A DNA stretch of 62,216 nucleotides from positions 35,970-98,185 of the forward strand of contig PABV01000034.1 in assembly GCA_002699425.1 (NCBI GenBank), in the 5' to 3' direction. Every line of letters begins with the position of its first letter. The first letter of the stretch is position 1. The position numbers were made by a program, and so were the translations under genes. Positions 27,261 through 36,734 of this stretch are shown in pieces. The notes under the pieces are model-generated. The model made no database searches. It was not told the origin of the DNA and was given only the letters and a program-made list of their open reading frames with translations. The stretch comes from Methanobacteriota archaeon. GTDB taxonomy: Archaea > Thermoplasmatota > Poseidoniia > Poseidoniales > Poseidoniaceae.

Positions 27261-28673
27261 TTACACCTTGTACTTTTTCTCAAAATCTTCCACTTTATCT
27301 GGTGGTAAGAATATCGTAAGCCAATCGTTGAGTTCAAGATTTGTTGACGGAGATGGGGGGACAGAATAACTTCGGGATTCCTCTTCTCGATGTATGAATC
27401 CAATTTTGCACCAGTCAGGTAAATTTGTTGAGGCAATATTCTTACCATGAAGTCCAGATTTTTCGGATACATGAAATCGAAAACCTACAACATCTTGGAT
27501 TGAAGACAGTACTGCATAAGAACCTGGTAATTTTGTATGGATTCTCGACAAAAATCCATCGACAGCAATACGATTTCGGTCGACAGCGAAAGTAATTCCC
27601 ATTCTGCGTACAACGTTAACTAAATCAGAGGAATGCAAGATTAGACCTGTGCGCAGAACTCCTAAATCACTTGCCAAAAGCGTTGCTGCAATCGATTCAT
27701 TATCATTAGAAAAAGCAGCGATAGCAATGTCATGAGATTCTATTTCAACCTCACTTAAGAGGGATTTGTCCAAGTGATCGCCGTGAATGATTTCAAATCG
27801 TGGGTTACTCGCAAGTTCTGTCCCTGCCAAGTCATTTGCTGCTTGTAAATTTCTTTCAATAATTGTCACACTTGAACCTGTTGCAAGAAATTTTGAAGAG
27901 ATTTCAATACCGGCTTGTGTGGCGCCAAAAATGAGAACTTTCGGATGATCAGGATATGGTGTGATTTTGTGCCCAAAAATATCGAGAATTGAATCAAATT
28001 TATCCTGATCACTGGTAGCGACAGCGATCCTGTCGCCTTCCATCAAAAAATCATCAGCATTGGGTACTTTCCCAGAAATTTTGCTCCTTTTTAGTCCAAC
28101 TATGAGAGGAAGTTTTCCTTCAGTCAATTTTCCAGCCTCTCGTAGAGTCTTTCCCACAAATGTTGCATCTTTGTCTATATCCAATTCCAGAATATGTGTC
28201 CCTGAACCGAATGGTATCACTTCTTCAAAAGAAGAAGATCGAAGGCCGGTGAGTAATCTGTCGATAGCACCTGCGATTGGGTTGACAATGTAATCAACAC
28301 CTGTCCATTCATGCAAATGTCCCAGATTGCTTTCGCTTACAAGCCTTGGATCATGTAATCTACAGATGGTTGTGATTGGACCACGCTTCGATGTTGTCTC
28401 TTTTTCATGAACGTATTTTGCAAGGGTACAAGCAAGTATGTTTCGTTCATCTGAATCTGTTGCGGCTACAAAGATTTGTGCATCTTCGATACCAGCTTCA
28501 ATGAATTTTGAACGGTCGGTAATATCACCTTGAATGACAAGTACATCGATACCTTGTGCGGTTTTTACAGCCCTTGCATCAACGTCAACCAAGACCACAT
28601 CTTTAGATTCTTTTCGCAGGGCTCGAGCCAGTTCTAAACCGACTCTCCCTGCTCCACCAATAATGATTCTCAT
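27261..28673 (-). CDS. trkA: TrkA-type regulatory subunit with two RCK repeats
   Basis: A 470-residue cytosolic protein made of two RCK_N + RCK_C units. The first Rossmann motif is intact (GGAGRVG, followed by an acidic strand end VLVDVD). The second is degenerate (FGATQAG), as in many tandem TrkA proteins. RCK rings bind NAD(H), ATP/ADP or c-di-AMP and gate TrkH. The ATG overlaps the stop of the transglutaminase-like gene as ATGA, and trkH follows after two bases. The three genes form one operon. Confidence 0.94.
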   Translation of the reverse strand: MRIIIGGAGRVGLELARALRKESKDVVLVDVDARAVKTAQGIDVLVIQGDITDRSKFIEAGIEDAQIFVAATDSDERNILACTLAKYVHEKETTSKRGPITTICRLHDPRLVSESNLGHLHEWTGVDYIVNPIAGAIDRLLTGLRSSSFEEVIPFGSGTHILELDIDKDATFVGKTLREAGKLTEGKLPLIVGLKRSKISGKVPNADDFLMEGDRIAVATSDQDKFDSILDIFGHKITPYPDHPKVLIFGATQAGIEISSKFLATGSSVTIIERNLQAANDLAGTELASNPRFEIIHGDHLDKSLLSEVEIESHDIAIAAFSNDNESIAATLLASDLGVLRTGLILHSSDLVNVVRRMGITFAVDRNRIAVDGFLSRIHTKLPGSYAVLSSIQDVVGFRFHVSEKSGLHGKNIASTNLPDWCKIGFIHREEESRSYSVPPSPSTNLELNDWLTIFLPPDKVEDFEKKYKV

Positions 28674-30376
28674 GCCGAGCTAGCTCCTAAATCCTCTGAA
28701 TTGTATTTGGAAGTCCAAGTTCCTGATATCACTGGAGATCCTTCGGTAAAGAAATTTCTTTGTCGATTTAACTCGCTTCCAGGAGATTGTTCTGTGCAAA
28801 GTTTAGGCTCACTGTTTATAGTACCGCAACCTTGTCCTACTGTGTAATAACCGTTGACCCTTTCTCCTTTGTTTCCAGTACCGGCCTCTTCGATCCAATC
28901 GATGTACTCTGTCGGTGTGTGTGTTAACCATTTTCGATTTACAACATCGACAGGCCCTTCGATATAGCATGAATTAATTGGAATGCTCACTGAATTACAA
29001 TATTCTTCTGACATTGGAATCATGATGTATGCCCAACCGTGGCCTTCCCATCGCTCAAATGTTCCAGTCAGGGCTCCAAAAGCATACCATGTTGGAATAT
29101 TCTTGACTCGCATGATGCTCATGTAAGCATTTGATTGCTCGTCACAGTCTCCAATACCATCTGCTAAGCATTGTTGTCCACTCCGGGGTGTTCCTCCCAT
29201 GGTTACCAATTCTTGAGCACTTGGATATCGAACAAATCCTGGTGAACTTGAATCAGCCATGTAATCAAAAGCTGCTCTAGCATAAGCATAGACGTTTTCC
29301 TTCTTGTCTGCAGGTAGATTCGCCATTACATTTGATGAAGCTTGAATAACATGTGGTGCAGCTCCAGTACCATCAATGGCGTAATCATTCCCACCTCTAT
29401 CATACCACTTTTGAGATTGCAGGAAGGTATTCGACCTGATTCCAGATTCTCGGTTGGGAATATCTGCAAAGGTACCAGATTTCTCAACATTTACTCCCCA
29501 TTGCTTTCCTTCAACAAGGCTTGAAACCGTTGCTGAATTCCACCATGTATAACTCTTGGATTTCATTGTAACCACAAAATCAACCCTCTTGTGACACATG
29601 GTATCTCTCGCAACTCCTGTCATGGCGTCTGTAAATTTGCACGTTGAGGTTTGTTGACCAGGCTCGATGATGGTGTTAAATCTCACACATGGTCCATGAA
29701 GGCAGACCTTATTTTCATCAGAAGAGGAAGCATCTGGATCAGTCTGAGGCCACCAAATTTTAGATCCCTTGGCAGTAGTTTGTGCATTTTCGTAACTGAT
29801 TGTAGCCCCGTTAAGTGGGACGTTGATGCTTTCTCCATCAATCAATACCCTAACCGATTTGATTTCTTGAATGAGTGCTTTCTCACGCAGTTCCCCATTA
29901 ACAGACAACCCGGAACCTAATTCGTAGTCATATACATCTTGAGGTATGGCAACTGCCTCGACTAGTTCAGCATTGACTGAACCATTGTTCCAAAGAGAAA
30001 CACTGCGAACTAGAGTGTATTCTGCTTCTCTAGGATAATCAAACTGAGGTCCCATTGCATCGCCGATAGCATCTTGAAATTCAGCCCATTGTCCCATAAG
30101 GAATTCTTTAGCATCTGCGGATGTCATGGCGAAAGCAATGATGGATATGGTCATGATTTGGTATAATTTTGAACTTTTTTTACCTCTCCTTCTCATACGA
30201 GGTTTACTCATTTGCCTTGGCGCTAAACCTCTACTTGCTCCAGTGGTTGAAGTTCTTTGAAATTCACCTCTTTCGCGTGATTCCATCCCACTGGCGCCAG
30301 AGATAACTCGACCACAACTAAAGCAAATAGTGTCTCCTTCAAGAGTGGGCGCGAGGCAAAATGGACACGTTCCCAT
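28670..30376 (-). CDS. Membrane-anchored transglutaminase-like protein with zinc ribbon
   Basis: A 568-residue protein. An N-terminal zinc ribbon (C4, C7, C18, C21) is followed by a basic RMRRRGKKSSK stretch, one transmembrane helix (about 68-88) and a large presumably external region. A transglutaminase-like core holds Cys411 (GDCDEQSNAYM) and His446 (GHGWAYI). The third acidic residue cannot be assigned. The superfamily includes proteases and crosslinking enzymes. The ATG at 30376 puts the zinc ribbon at the N-terminus; an upstream ATG at 30430 is also in frame. An AT-rich CTAAATATG at about 30446-30454 could be the TATA box and favours the later start. It is coupled to trkA. Confidence 0.72.
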   Translation of the reverse strand: MGTCPFCLAPTLEGDTICFSCGRVISGASGMESRERGEFQRTSTTGASRGLAPRQMSKPRMRRRGKKSSKLYQIMTISIIAFAMTSADAKEFLMGQWAEFQDAIGDAMGPQFDYPREAEYTLVRSVSLWNNGSVNAELVEAVAIPQDVYDYELGSGLSVNGELREKALIQEIKSVRVLIDGESINVPLNGATISYENAQTTAKGSKIWWPQTDPDASSSDENKVCLHGPCVRFNTIIEPGQQTSTCKFTDAMTGVARDTMCHKRVDFVVTMKSKSYTWWNSATVSSLVEGKQWGVNVEKSGTFADIPNRESGIRSNTFLQSQKWYDRGGNDYAIDGTGAAPHVIQASSNVMANLPADKKENVYAYARAAFDYMADSSSPGFVRYPSAQELVTMGGTPRSGQQCLADGIGDCDEQSNAYMSIMRVKNIPTWYAFGALTGTFERWEGHGWAYIMIPMSEEYCNSVSIPINSCYIEGPVDVVNRKWLTHTPTEYIDWIEEAGTGNKGERVNGYYTVGQGCGTINSEPKLCTEQSPGSELNRQRNFFTEGSPVISGTWTSKYNSEDLGASSA

Positions 30377-30487
30377 TAACGTGCACCATAATTGGTACCC
30401 CCATGAATGTTGCTGATGGGAGTCCCGCATAATTTATGACATATTTAGTGGAGAGATTCTATCTCTTGTTACTTTGTAAGTAATCGC

Positions 30488-31216
30488 TTACTCTTCTTCT
30501 CGCTTTTTATCTGCCCAAATCCGTCGTAATCGACGTCTCGCTTGTTTTGGAACGGCTGCCCAGACCCAATCTTGAGAATAGCGTTCCCCTAAGAGGAGAA
30601 ATGGTAGAACTACAACCCAAGCAAATGGCTGAAAAAATGCGTAATATACGGTTGTGATCAAACCGGTTCTCCACATAAAAGAGCGAATCACAACTTTCCA
30701 TCTCTCTCCATGTAACATTCTGTATCCATGATAGCAACAAATGAGGGCCTCTGCTCTCGGTAACACAATTGCCAGTAAGATGACATTAAGTATAGCAAAC
30801 GCACTGAATTCAGAAAGTTGCATGAATCTAAACATCAGATACATACTCGTCATGCCTCCAATTGCTAAACCAAGTGCCCAGCCGCTGGTTGGTTGAGAAC
30901 CGGATTTTCGAACACGCTCTCTTCTTAGCATCAGATGAATTCCTACGCTTAGTCCCAAAACAAGTATAACCAAATTACTCAATGCTAGATTATTGGTGTT
31001 TCCCTCGATAATGGCCATGTAATACGGAGAAAAGAGGAACCGATCGGAGAATGATCCGAATAAACCCCCGATTACTATACCCCAAAAAATTTGATTCCAG
31101 GCAGTTGGTAAATCATAGAATCCAGCATACCTTGTCATTACACCTCTCCACCCGAGTGCCATTCCAACTAAGGCAGCAACCGCCGCAACTTGGAACAAGG
31201 CAAGTTCGCTGACCAT
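30488..31216 (-). CDS. Polytopic membrane protein of unknown function
   Basis: A 242-residue protein with about six hydrophobic helices separated by short loops, a basic linker in the middle (RRERVRKSG) and a strongly basic C-terminus (RRRLRRIWADKKREEE), consistent with a cytoplasmic tail. No family recognised. The frame is open 24 codons further up, but the ATG at 31216 begins right before the first helix and leaves a promoter between it and arsA. It lies upstream of the transglutaminase-like gene on the same strand, separated by 111 bases. Confidence 0.68.
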   Translation of the reverse strand: MVSELALFQVAAVAALVGMALGWRGVMTRYAGFYDLPTAWNQIFWGIVIGGLFGSFSDRFLFSPYYMAIIEGNTNNLALSNLVILVLGLSVGIHLMLRRERVRKSGSQPTSGWALGLAIGGMTSMYLMFRFMQLSEFSAFAILNVILLAIVLPRAEALICCYHGYRMLHGERWKVVIRSFMWRTGLITTVYYAFFQPFAWVVVLPFLLLGERYSQDWVWAAVPKQARRRLRRIWADKKREEE

Positions 31217-31291
31217 GAACCCTGATACTTTCTCCCATAAATGGGCCTTGCGGGTCGAGGGGTTGAAATCAAAGCACTTCTGGGTCAATCC
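31217..31291. promoter_or_regulatory. Divergent promoter region with near-symmetric TATA-like box
   Basis: The 75-base spacer between the leftward membrane-protein gene and arsA contains CCCATAAATGGG at 31234-31245. This is nearly palindromic and offers a TATA-like core on both strands. It lies 18-29 bases before the leftward ATG and 47-58 bases before the arsA ATG. A shared bidirectional core promoter is possible. Assignment is by eye only. Confidence 0.3.
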
Positions 31292-32503
31292 ATGGCGAGA
31301 TTGTTACTCTTTGGTGGCAAAGGTGGTGTTGGCAAAACAACTACATCAACCTCTACGGCCTTAGGCTTGGCTGAATCTGGTTTGAGAGTTCTATTGGTAA
31401 GTAGCGATCCTGCTCACAGTACATCAGATAGCTTAGGTGTCTCTCTTGGACCCGAACCAACTCCTGTAGAAGGAATCGATGGATTGTATGGCTTAGAATT
31501 AGATCCGGAGGTAAAAGTATCAAACATGCTACCGATGCTATCTCAATCATTGTCTGGACCAATGGCGGGTTTTCTCGGTCAAGAGGCAATGGATGAAATT
31601 GGTGATATGAAAAATGATATGAATTCCTCACAAATGTTACTGCCTGGTTTGGATGAAGCAATGGCATTTGATGAATTGTTGAAGCACTTGGAAAATCCAC
31701 ATTGGGATGTTGTTGTATTTGACACGGCTCCTACAGGTCACACGCTAAGGTTTCTTGCCCTGCCGGAAATCATTGAAACTTGGGCTGATCGAATTATTCG
31801 AATGCACAGGGTCACTGGTGGGATTCGCTCGATTCTATTTGGCAAGAAGGAGGGAGATGCAATGAAAGATGAACTCTACAAATTTAGAAGGCGCGTCTTA
31901 CATGTGAGAAGAATTTTATCAAATCCAGAACTTACGAGTTTCACTCTTGTGACGATTCCTGAAAAAATGGGCGTAAATGAGACCGTGAGGGCCCACAAAG
32001 CCCTTAATGAATTCAATTTACCCGTCACAGGTTGTGTCATCAATAGGATGACTCCCGATTTGGACCATGATTTCGTGCGCAGAAGAAGAACGATGGAGAA
32101 AAAATACATTGAGGAATTGCGTGAAAAACTACCAGAACTCACTTTTGGTGAAGTAGAATTAATGGAGTCCGATGTACATGGTTTTGATCGATTAAGACAA
32201 CTATATGCACATCTTCATAGAGATTCAATTATTGAGAAGGGTTTAGGTCCTCACAAAATAGGATTAGGACTACAAGTTCACCGTGGCATGTGGAGAGAGG
32301 GGCTTGATGCTTGGGTTCATCTTCCAGGGATTGACAGAGATGATCTATCATTGCGGTCCGAAGCAGGTACTCTGCTCTTAGGTGTAAATGGACGGGAACA
32401 CGCCATCGAACATGAACATCCAGTAAAAGCTAGCCAAGTTAAAGCGAAATTAGAAGAAGATGTTTTGCATCTAGAATTCCCTGAAATGACATCGCTGGAT
32501 TGA
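31292..32503 (+). CDS. ArsA/Get3-family ATPase with HSP20-like C-terminal domain
   Basis: A 403-residue deviant-Walker ATPase. The P-loop GKGGVGKTT is at 9-17, followed by DPAHST (switch I region) and FDTAPTGHT (switch II). The last 65-70 residues (about 335-400), containing LPGID and a run of beta strands, match the ArsA_HSP20 domain of prokaryotic ArsA proteins. It has a single cysteine and so lacks the CxxC zinc site of eukaryotic Get3. No arsenite genes are nearby. Followed by srp54 after 25 bases, a role in membrane-protein targeting is more likely than arsenite export. The ATG at 31292 places the P-loop at the N-terminus. Confidence 0.9.
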   Translation: MARLLLFGGKGGVGKTTTSTSTALGLAESGLRVLLVSSDPAHSTSDSLGVSLGPEPTPVEGIDGLYGLELDPEVKVSNMLPMLSQSLSGPMAGFLGQEAMDEIGDMKNDMNSSQMLLPGLDEAMAFDELLKHLENPHWDVVVFDTAPTGHTLRFLALPEIIETWADRIIRMHRVTGGIRSILFGKKEGDAMKDELYKFRRRVLHVRRILSNPELTSFTLVTIPEKMGVNETVRAHKALNEFNLPVTGCVINRMTPDLDHDFVRRRRTMEKKYIEELREKLPELTFGEVELMESDVHGFDRLRQLYAHLHRDSIIEKGLGPHKIGLGLQVHRGMWREGLDAWVHLPGIDRDDLSLRSEAGTLLLGVNGREHAIEHEHPVKASQVKAKLEEDVLHLEFPEMTSLD

Positions 32504-32528
32504 AATTAAATGACTTTGAGGCATTGAT

Positions 32529-33893
32529 ATGGCGCTTGAAAGATTATCCAGAGGAATCTTTTCATCGCTAGGGTTTCTAAAATCGCGAAGGAAAATTAAC
32601 GAACAAGAAATGAAGGACATGATTCGTTCGTTAAGGAGAGCACTTCAAGAAGCCGATTTCAATGTAAGACAGACGAAGGAGATAACAGAGCGCCTCGAAA
32701 CAAGAATGCGAGAAGAGGAGCCAAGACCTGGTATCAATTTACAAACCCATGCACTCAACATTCTTTACACAGAATTAGTGCGTCTTCTAGGGCCTTCACG
32801 AGAACCTTTACCTCGTCAAACTACATTGCTTATGGTTGGTCTATATGGTCAAGGTAAGACGACAACTACGGCCAAATTAGCTGAGTGGTTTCGCCGTAAA
32901 CACGGTGTAAATGTTGGTGTAATTGAAGCTGACGTACATCGGCCGGGAGCATATTCACAACTCAATCAGTTGTTGGAGAATTCTTCAGTTGAAGTCTATG
33001 GCGAGCCTGAAAACACAAATGCTGTAGAAATTGTTCGTAATGGTTTAGATGCGCATGCCAGTGCTGACTTGGTAATCATTGATACAGCTGGCCGCCATCA
33101 ACTTGACGAAGAGCTTGTATCAGAACTTGAGAATATTTCCAGACTGGCCAATGCTTCTGAACGAATTTTGGTCATTGATGCACAAGTTGGACAGGCAGCA
33201 GGTCCTGTGGCCGCATCCTTCCATAATCTCGCAGAGATTACGGGTATAATTGTGACCAAATTGGACGGTACGGCGAGAGGCGGTGGTGCACTTTCAGCCG
33301 TCGCAGCAACAGGTTCTCCAATCATGTACATCGGTGTTGGGGAAAAAGTAACCGATTTGGAGAGATTCGAAGGTGACCGATTTATTTCAAGGTTATTGGG
33401 AATGGGAGATATTCAAGGCCTTATTGACTTAGCACCCGAAGATCTTGATGAAGAAGAAGCAATGCGTCTTACACAAAGGATGATGACTGGAAGATTCACT
33501 CTCAACGATATGTATAAGCAAATGGAAATGATGTCCAAGGTTGGAACCATTGACAAACTCCTTTCATTTTTGCCCTCAGGCATGCTCGGTGGAATGGGTG
33601 CTATGAGCAAATCTCAGAAACAGGAGATGCAGAAGAATTTGGATAAATACCGTGTTATCATGGATTCAATGACAAGTAACGAAAAAAATGATCCTCTTCA
33701 ATTGAAGGCTGAAAGAATTCGTAGAGTAGCAAGGGGTTCGGGTGTCCGTGAGAAGGATGTTCGTGAATTAATTGCCCAATGGAATCGCTCAAAGAAAATG
33801 ATGAAAGGAATCAGCGGAAATAGACGTATGAACAAGCAGTTCAAGAAACTCATGCGCGACGATAGTGGAGATCTTAATGAGTTTACAATGTAA
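32529..33893 (+). CDS. srp54: Signal recognition particle protein SRP54
   Basis: A 454-residue SRP GTPase. The N domain (1-90) is followed by the G domain with GLYGQGKT (104-111, K110), DTAGRH and TKLDGTARGG, and then a methionine-rich M domain (about 300-435, with SGMLGGMG) that binds SRP RNA and signal sequences. It brings nascent membrane proteins to FtsY and SecYEG. GAGG precedes the ATG. The stop codon directly abuts the stop of proS on the other strand without a single spacer base. Confidence 0.96.
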   Translation: MALERLSRGIFSSLGFLKSRRKINEQEMKDMIRSLRRALQEADFNVRQTKEITERLETRMREEEPRPGINLQTHALNILYTELVRLLGPSREPLPRQTTLLMVGLYGQGKTTTTAKLAEWFRRKHGVNVGVIEADVHRPGAYSQLNQLLENSSVEVYGEPENTNAVEIVRNGLDAHASADLVIIDTAGRHQLDEELVSELENISRLANASERILVIDAQVGQAAGPVAASFHNLAEITGIIVTKLDGTARGGGALSAVAATGSPIMYIGVGEKVTDLERFEGDRFISRLLGMGDIQGLIDLAPEDLDEEEAMRLTQRMMTGRFTLNDMYKQMEMMSKVGTIDKLLSFLPSGMLGGMGAMSKSQKQEMQKNLDKYRVIMDSMTSNEKNDPLQLKAERIRRVARGSGVREKDVRELIAQWNRSKKMMKGISGNRRMNKQFKKLMRDDSGDLNEFTM

Positions 33894-35414
33894 TCAATAA
33901 GAACGTGAGAGTAGAACTCTCTTCGTTGTTTTTTGATTAGTGAAAGGACATGTCCTCTCTTCATCGTATGAAGATGTCGCCTCTCCCAGGAATCCGAGGC
34001 CGGTGCTCTTCTCGATGATTTCTGCATGAGCATCAGTTCCCGAGAATGGCATCTCATAGATGCATCCGTCATCAATCGATTCCTCTGAATTTAATTTTCC
34101 ATTTTCAATTGTGAATGATGGCATTGGCCTTAGAATAGAGTCAAAATGATTTTGTGAATTTTTTCTTAATTGTTCTGCAATTTCCTCAAGAGACTTTTGA
34201 ACAAACTCTACTGTATTGTCTATCATAAATGACTCTTTATCACCAATTCTTGGCGCCATCATGGCTGCTTTGGATTCCAAATCTCTTGGACCAAGTTCGA
34301 TTCTTAATGGAACTCCTTTTATTTCCCAATCATAATATTTTGAGCCTGGGCGAAGGTCTCTATCATCGATTTTACAACGAATTCCAGCCTCTTCAAGTTG
34401 TTCCTTCATTTTTTTAATCGTAATCATTATTTCTGGATTATTTTCAGCACGGATGGGTATCATAACCACTTGAATAGGGGCTATAGCAGGAGGCATGATT
34501 AATCCATCATCATCTCCATGGACTCCAACAACCGCTCCTAAAAGTCTCTCCGACATACCATAAGTTGTTTGATGACAGAATTTGTGACCGTCAGATTCGG
34601 TCTCAAATTTAATGTCAAAGGCCTTAGCCCATTGGTCACGATAATGATGACAGCTGGCAACCTGCAAAGTACGACCGTTTGGCATCACTGCATCAATGCC
34701 AATGGTATACCATGCTCCAGGGAATGTATCCCAAGTAGGTCTCTTGGCTTTAATTACTGGTAAACATAAATCATGCATTATTTTGTCTACAATCTCTAGA
34801 TCCTCTTCAATTTGTTTCGTTGCATCTTCTTCTGATGCATGGGCAGTATGGGCTTCAAAGAAATGAATTTCTCTCACACGAATGAAACTTCTTGTTTGCT
34901 TAGTTTCGTATCTGAAAGTGTTGACCATCTGGTATATTTTGAGAGGCAAATCTGCATGCGATCGAATCCATAATGGAAACATTGTGTACATTGCAGTTTC
35001 ACTTGTAGGTCTGAGAAACATTGGGATATCTAAGTTATTTTCACCTGCATGTTTGACCCAATATACCTCTTTTTTGAAACCTGCTTCTTCTTCTTCAAGC
35101 CTCAATTCATCAGGATCAATATTTTCTTCTCTTGCTTTTTTTAATCGGGCCACAAGTAGATTCTCTTTCTCAAGAAGATTTTCAGGTATCAGTAGTGGGA
35201 AATTGACTTCTTCATGATCGGTTATTTCCATTTGTCGATGGGTTAAGCGGTCAATAAGTTTCATCGCTTTCCATCCATATGGTCGCCAAACATCCATGCC
35301 CTTGATAGGATATCTTTTATCGACCAAGTCAGCTGCTTCAACAATAAATGGATACCAAGCATTAAATTCTTCAGATTTAGAGGGAATCCCCCTTTTCGCC
35401 TTACCCTTTCCCAT
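33894..35414 (-). CDS. proS: Prolyl-tRNA synthetase (archaeal/eukaryotic type)
   Basis: A 506-residue class II synthetase without the bacterial editing insertion. Visible are the opening WYPFIVEAADLVD, the PTSETAMYTMFPLWIRSHADLPLKIYQMVNTFRYETK motif 2 region (residues near 135-170), and a C-terminal zinc-type domain ending in a Ser-Tyr end similar to the family tyrosine. It charges tRNAPro. The ATG at 35414 is chosen over the in-frame GTG at 35423 because AGGTGG lies five to ten bases before it. It sits nine bases after the preceding membrane-protein gene. Confidence 0.94.
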   Translation of the reverse strand: MGKGKAKRGIPSKSEEFNAWYPFIVEAADLVDKRYPIKGMDVWRPYGWKAMKLIDRLTHRQMEITDHEEVNFPLLIPENLLEKENLLVARLKKAREENIDPDELRLEEEEAGFKKEVYWVKHAGENNLDIPMFLRPTSETAMYTMFPLWIRSHADLPLKIYQMVNTFRYETKQTRSFIRVREIHFFEAHTAHASEEDATKQIEEDLEIVDKIMHDLCLPVIKAKRPTWDTFPGAWYTIGIDAVMPNGRTLQVASCHHYRDQWAKAFDIKFETESDGHKFCHQTTYGMSERLLGAVVGVHGDDDGLIMPPAIAPIQVVMIPIRAENNPEIMITIKKMKEQLEEAGIRCKIDDRDLRPGSKYYDWEIKGVPLRIELGPRDLESKAAMMAPRIGDKESFMIDNTVEFVQKSLEEIAEQLRKNSQNHFDSILRPMPSFTIENGKLNSEESIDDGCIYEMPFSGTDAHAEIIEKSTGLGFLGEATSSYDEERTCPFTNQKTTKRVLLSRSY

Positions 35415-35423
35415 CAAAACCAC

Positions 35424-35999
35424 CTATTTTTTGGGTCTTGTGAGAAACATCATAATGATGGTACCAACAATCAATGCATAATCTGGAATACCGAATGGAT
35501 AGACCTCTGACCAACCTTGTCCATTGGTGATATTGTGAATGTCAAGCCAATTTATCCTGTTTGCTCCCTCACCGGGGCAGACATTGTACCCAGCTACGGG
35601 TTTACACACTGATCCAAATGCCATTCCTAGCACTCCGCCCATGTTCAATGCACCGATAAGAAATCCTAACCCAGATAATTTGAACAGTAAACCAGATTTT
35701 TTCTTACTGGATTGCTGTCCGATCACTGGTGGAAGTGCCGGCATACCTGTATCCATGTTTGCAGATGGTGATGCTTGTCCTTCAACCACTTCGACCAGTA
35801 GACTTGTTGGAGGAGCCACTTCAGTAATTACAGAGGTCATCTCGCCTGATGATTGAGAACCTTTTGTAGGTGTAATCGGTTCAATTGTGACGCCGTAGAT
35901 GCGTTCTGCTAGACTTGATAGTACAGGATCGCTTGCAATTTGTTCGGCATCAAATTCTCCATCGAGAAGTTTTTGCAAGTTGCTATCGCCTTCAGACAC
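35424..35999 (-). CDS. Two-span membrane protein of unknown function
   Basis: A 191-residue protein. An acidic, Pro/Ser-rich N-terminal region of about 95 residues is followed by a basic SKKKSG, a hydrophobic helix (about 103-125), a short loop with two cysteines that could form a disulfide (VCKPVAGYNVCPG) and a C-terminal helix (about 172-187) ending in RPKK. The topology suggests both ends inside. It starts with GTG and sits between tal and proS on the same strand. No family recognised. Confidence 0.62.
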   Translation of the reverse strand: MSEGDSNLQKLLDGEFDAEQIASDPVLSSLAERIYGVTIEPITPTKGSQSSGEMTSVITEVAPPTSLLVEVVEGQASPSANMDTGMPALPPVIGQQSSKKKSGLLFKLSGLGFLIGALNMGGVLGMAFGSVCKPVAGYNVCPGEGANRINWLDIHNITNGQGWSEVYPFGIPDYALIVGTIIMMFLTRPKK

Positions 36000-36046
36000 A
36001 GCCTGACCCCGTATTCCCTAAAGTCTCTCATTCATCAAATGTATGT

Positions 36047-36709
36047 TTATGCATGACCAGCCTTTTCGACCTCTTCCCAGTCTTTGAGAAAGGCCTTGAT
36101 CCCCTTATCAGTAAGTGGGTGCGAGATGAGTTGCCTGAATATTTTTGTTGGCATTGTTACAGTGTGGGCTCCAAGTTGCATGCATGATAGCACGTGGGTT
36201 GGATGCCTTATCGATGCAGCCAAAACCTTTGTCTTTATGCTTGGATATTGCTCCCATGTTGTCATTATTTCAGCGATTAACTGTAAACCGTCGGCACCCG
36301 TATCATCAATTCTTCCAATAAAGGGAGAAACATATGTTGCACCTGCTTTTGCCGCAAGAAGTGCTTGACTTGCGGAAAAAATAAGCGTTACATTTGTCGA
36401 AATTCCTCTCTCTGAAAGTTGTTTTGTTGCTGCAAGACCCTCTGGAGTGCATGGCACTTTTATGATTACATTTTCTGGGAGTTCATTTTTGAGAGCAAGG
36501 GCTTCTTTTACCATACCTTCTGTGTTCATTGAAGTAACTTCTGCAGAAATAGGACCTGCACAAATGTTTGCAATCTCTGAAACAACGGTTTTGAAATCTC
36601 GCCCACTCTTTTTGATGAGTGATGGATTTGTTGTCACCCCGTCAAGAATCCCCCATTGGGCGATTTCTCTAATTTCATCTACATCGGCCGTATCAAGGAA
36701 AAACTCCAT
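36047..36709 (-). CDS. tal: Small transaldolase / fructose-6-phosphate aldolase family
   Basis: A 220-residue single-domain (TalC-type) aldolase. The Schiff-base lysine is K84 in IIKVPCT. The TTNPSL motif near residue 26 and the FIGRIDD segment are typical. In the non-oxidative pentose phosphate pathway it transfers dihydroxyacetone from sedoheptulose-7-phosphate. Following both halves of transketolase, a transaldolase role is more likely than a fructose-6-phosphate aldolase role, though the two activities cannot be told apart from motifs alone. It begins 25 bases after tktC. Confidence 0.92.
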   Translation of the reverse strand: MEFFLDTADVDEIREIAQWGILDGVTTNPSLIKKSGRDFKTVVSEIANICAGPISAEVTSMNTEGMVKEALALKNELPENVIIKVPCTPEGLAATKQLSERGISTNVTLIFSASQALLAAKAGATYVSPFIGRIDDTGADGLQLIAEIMTTWEQYPSIKTKVLAASIRHPTHVLSCMQLGAHTVTMPTKIFRQLISHPLTDKGIKAFLKDWEEVEKAGHA

Positions 36710-36734
36710 ACATCAAACCAAAAGGAGAGGGTTA

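Noticed and set aside
26882-27319. A 145-codon rightward frame antisense to trkH
   Set aside because: trkH has full pore-loop motifs; the antisense frame is rich in Lys/Ser/Thr with no domain.
31292-32503. Arsenite-resistance pump ATPase
   Set aside because: No arsB, arsR or arsD nearby, no arsenite-binding cysteines (only one Cys), and the neighbour is srp54.
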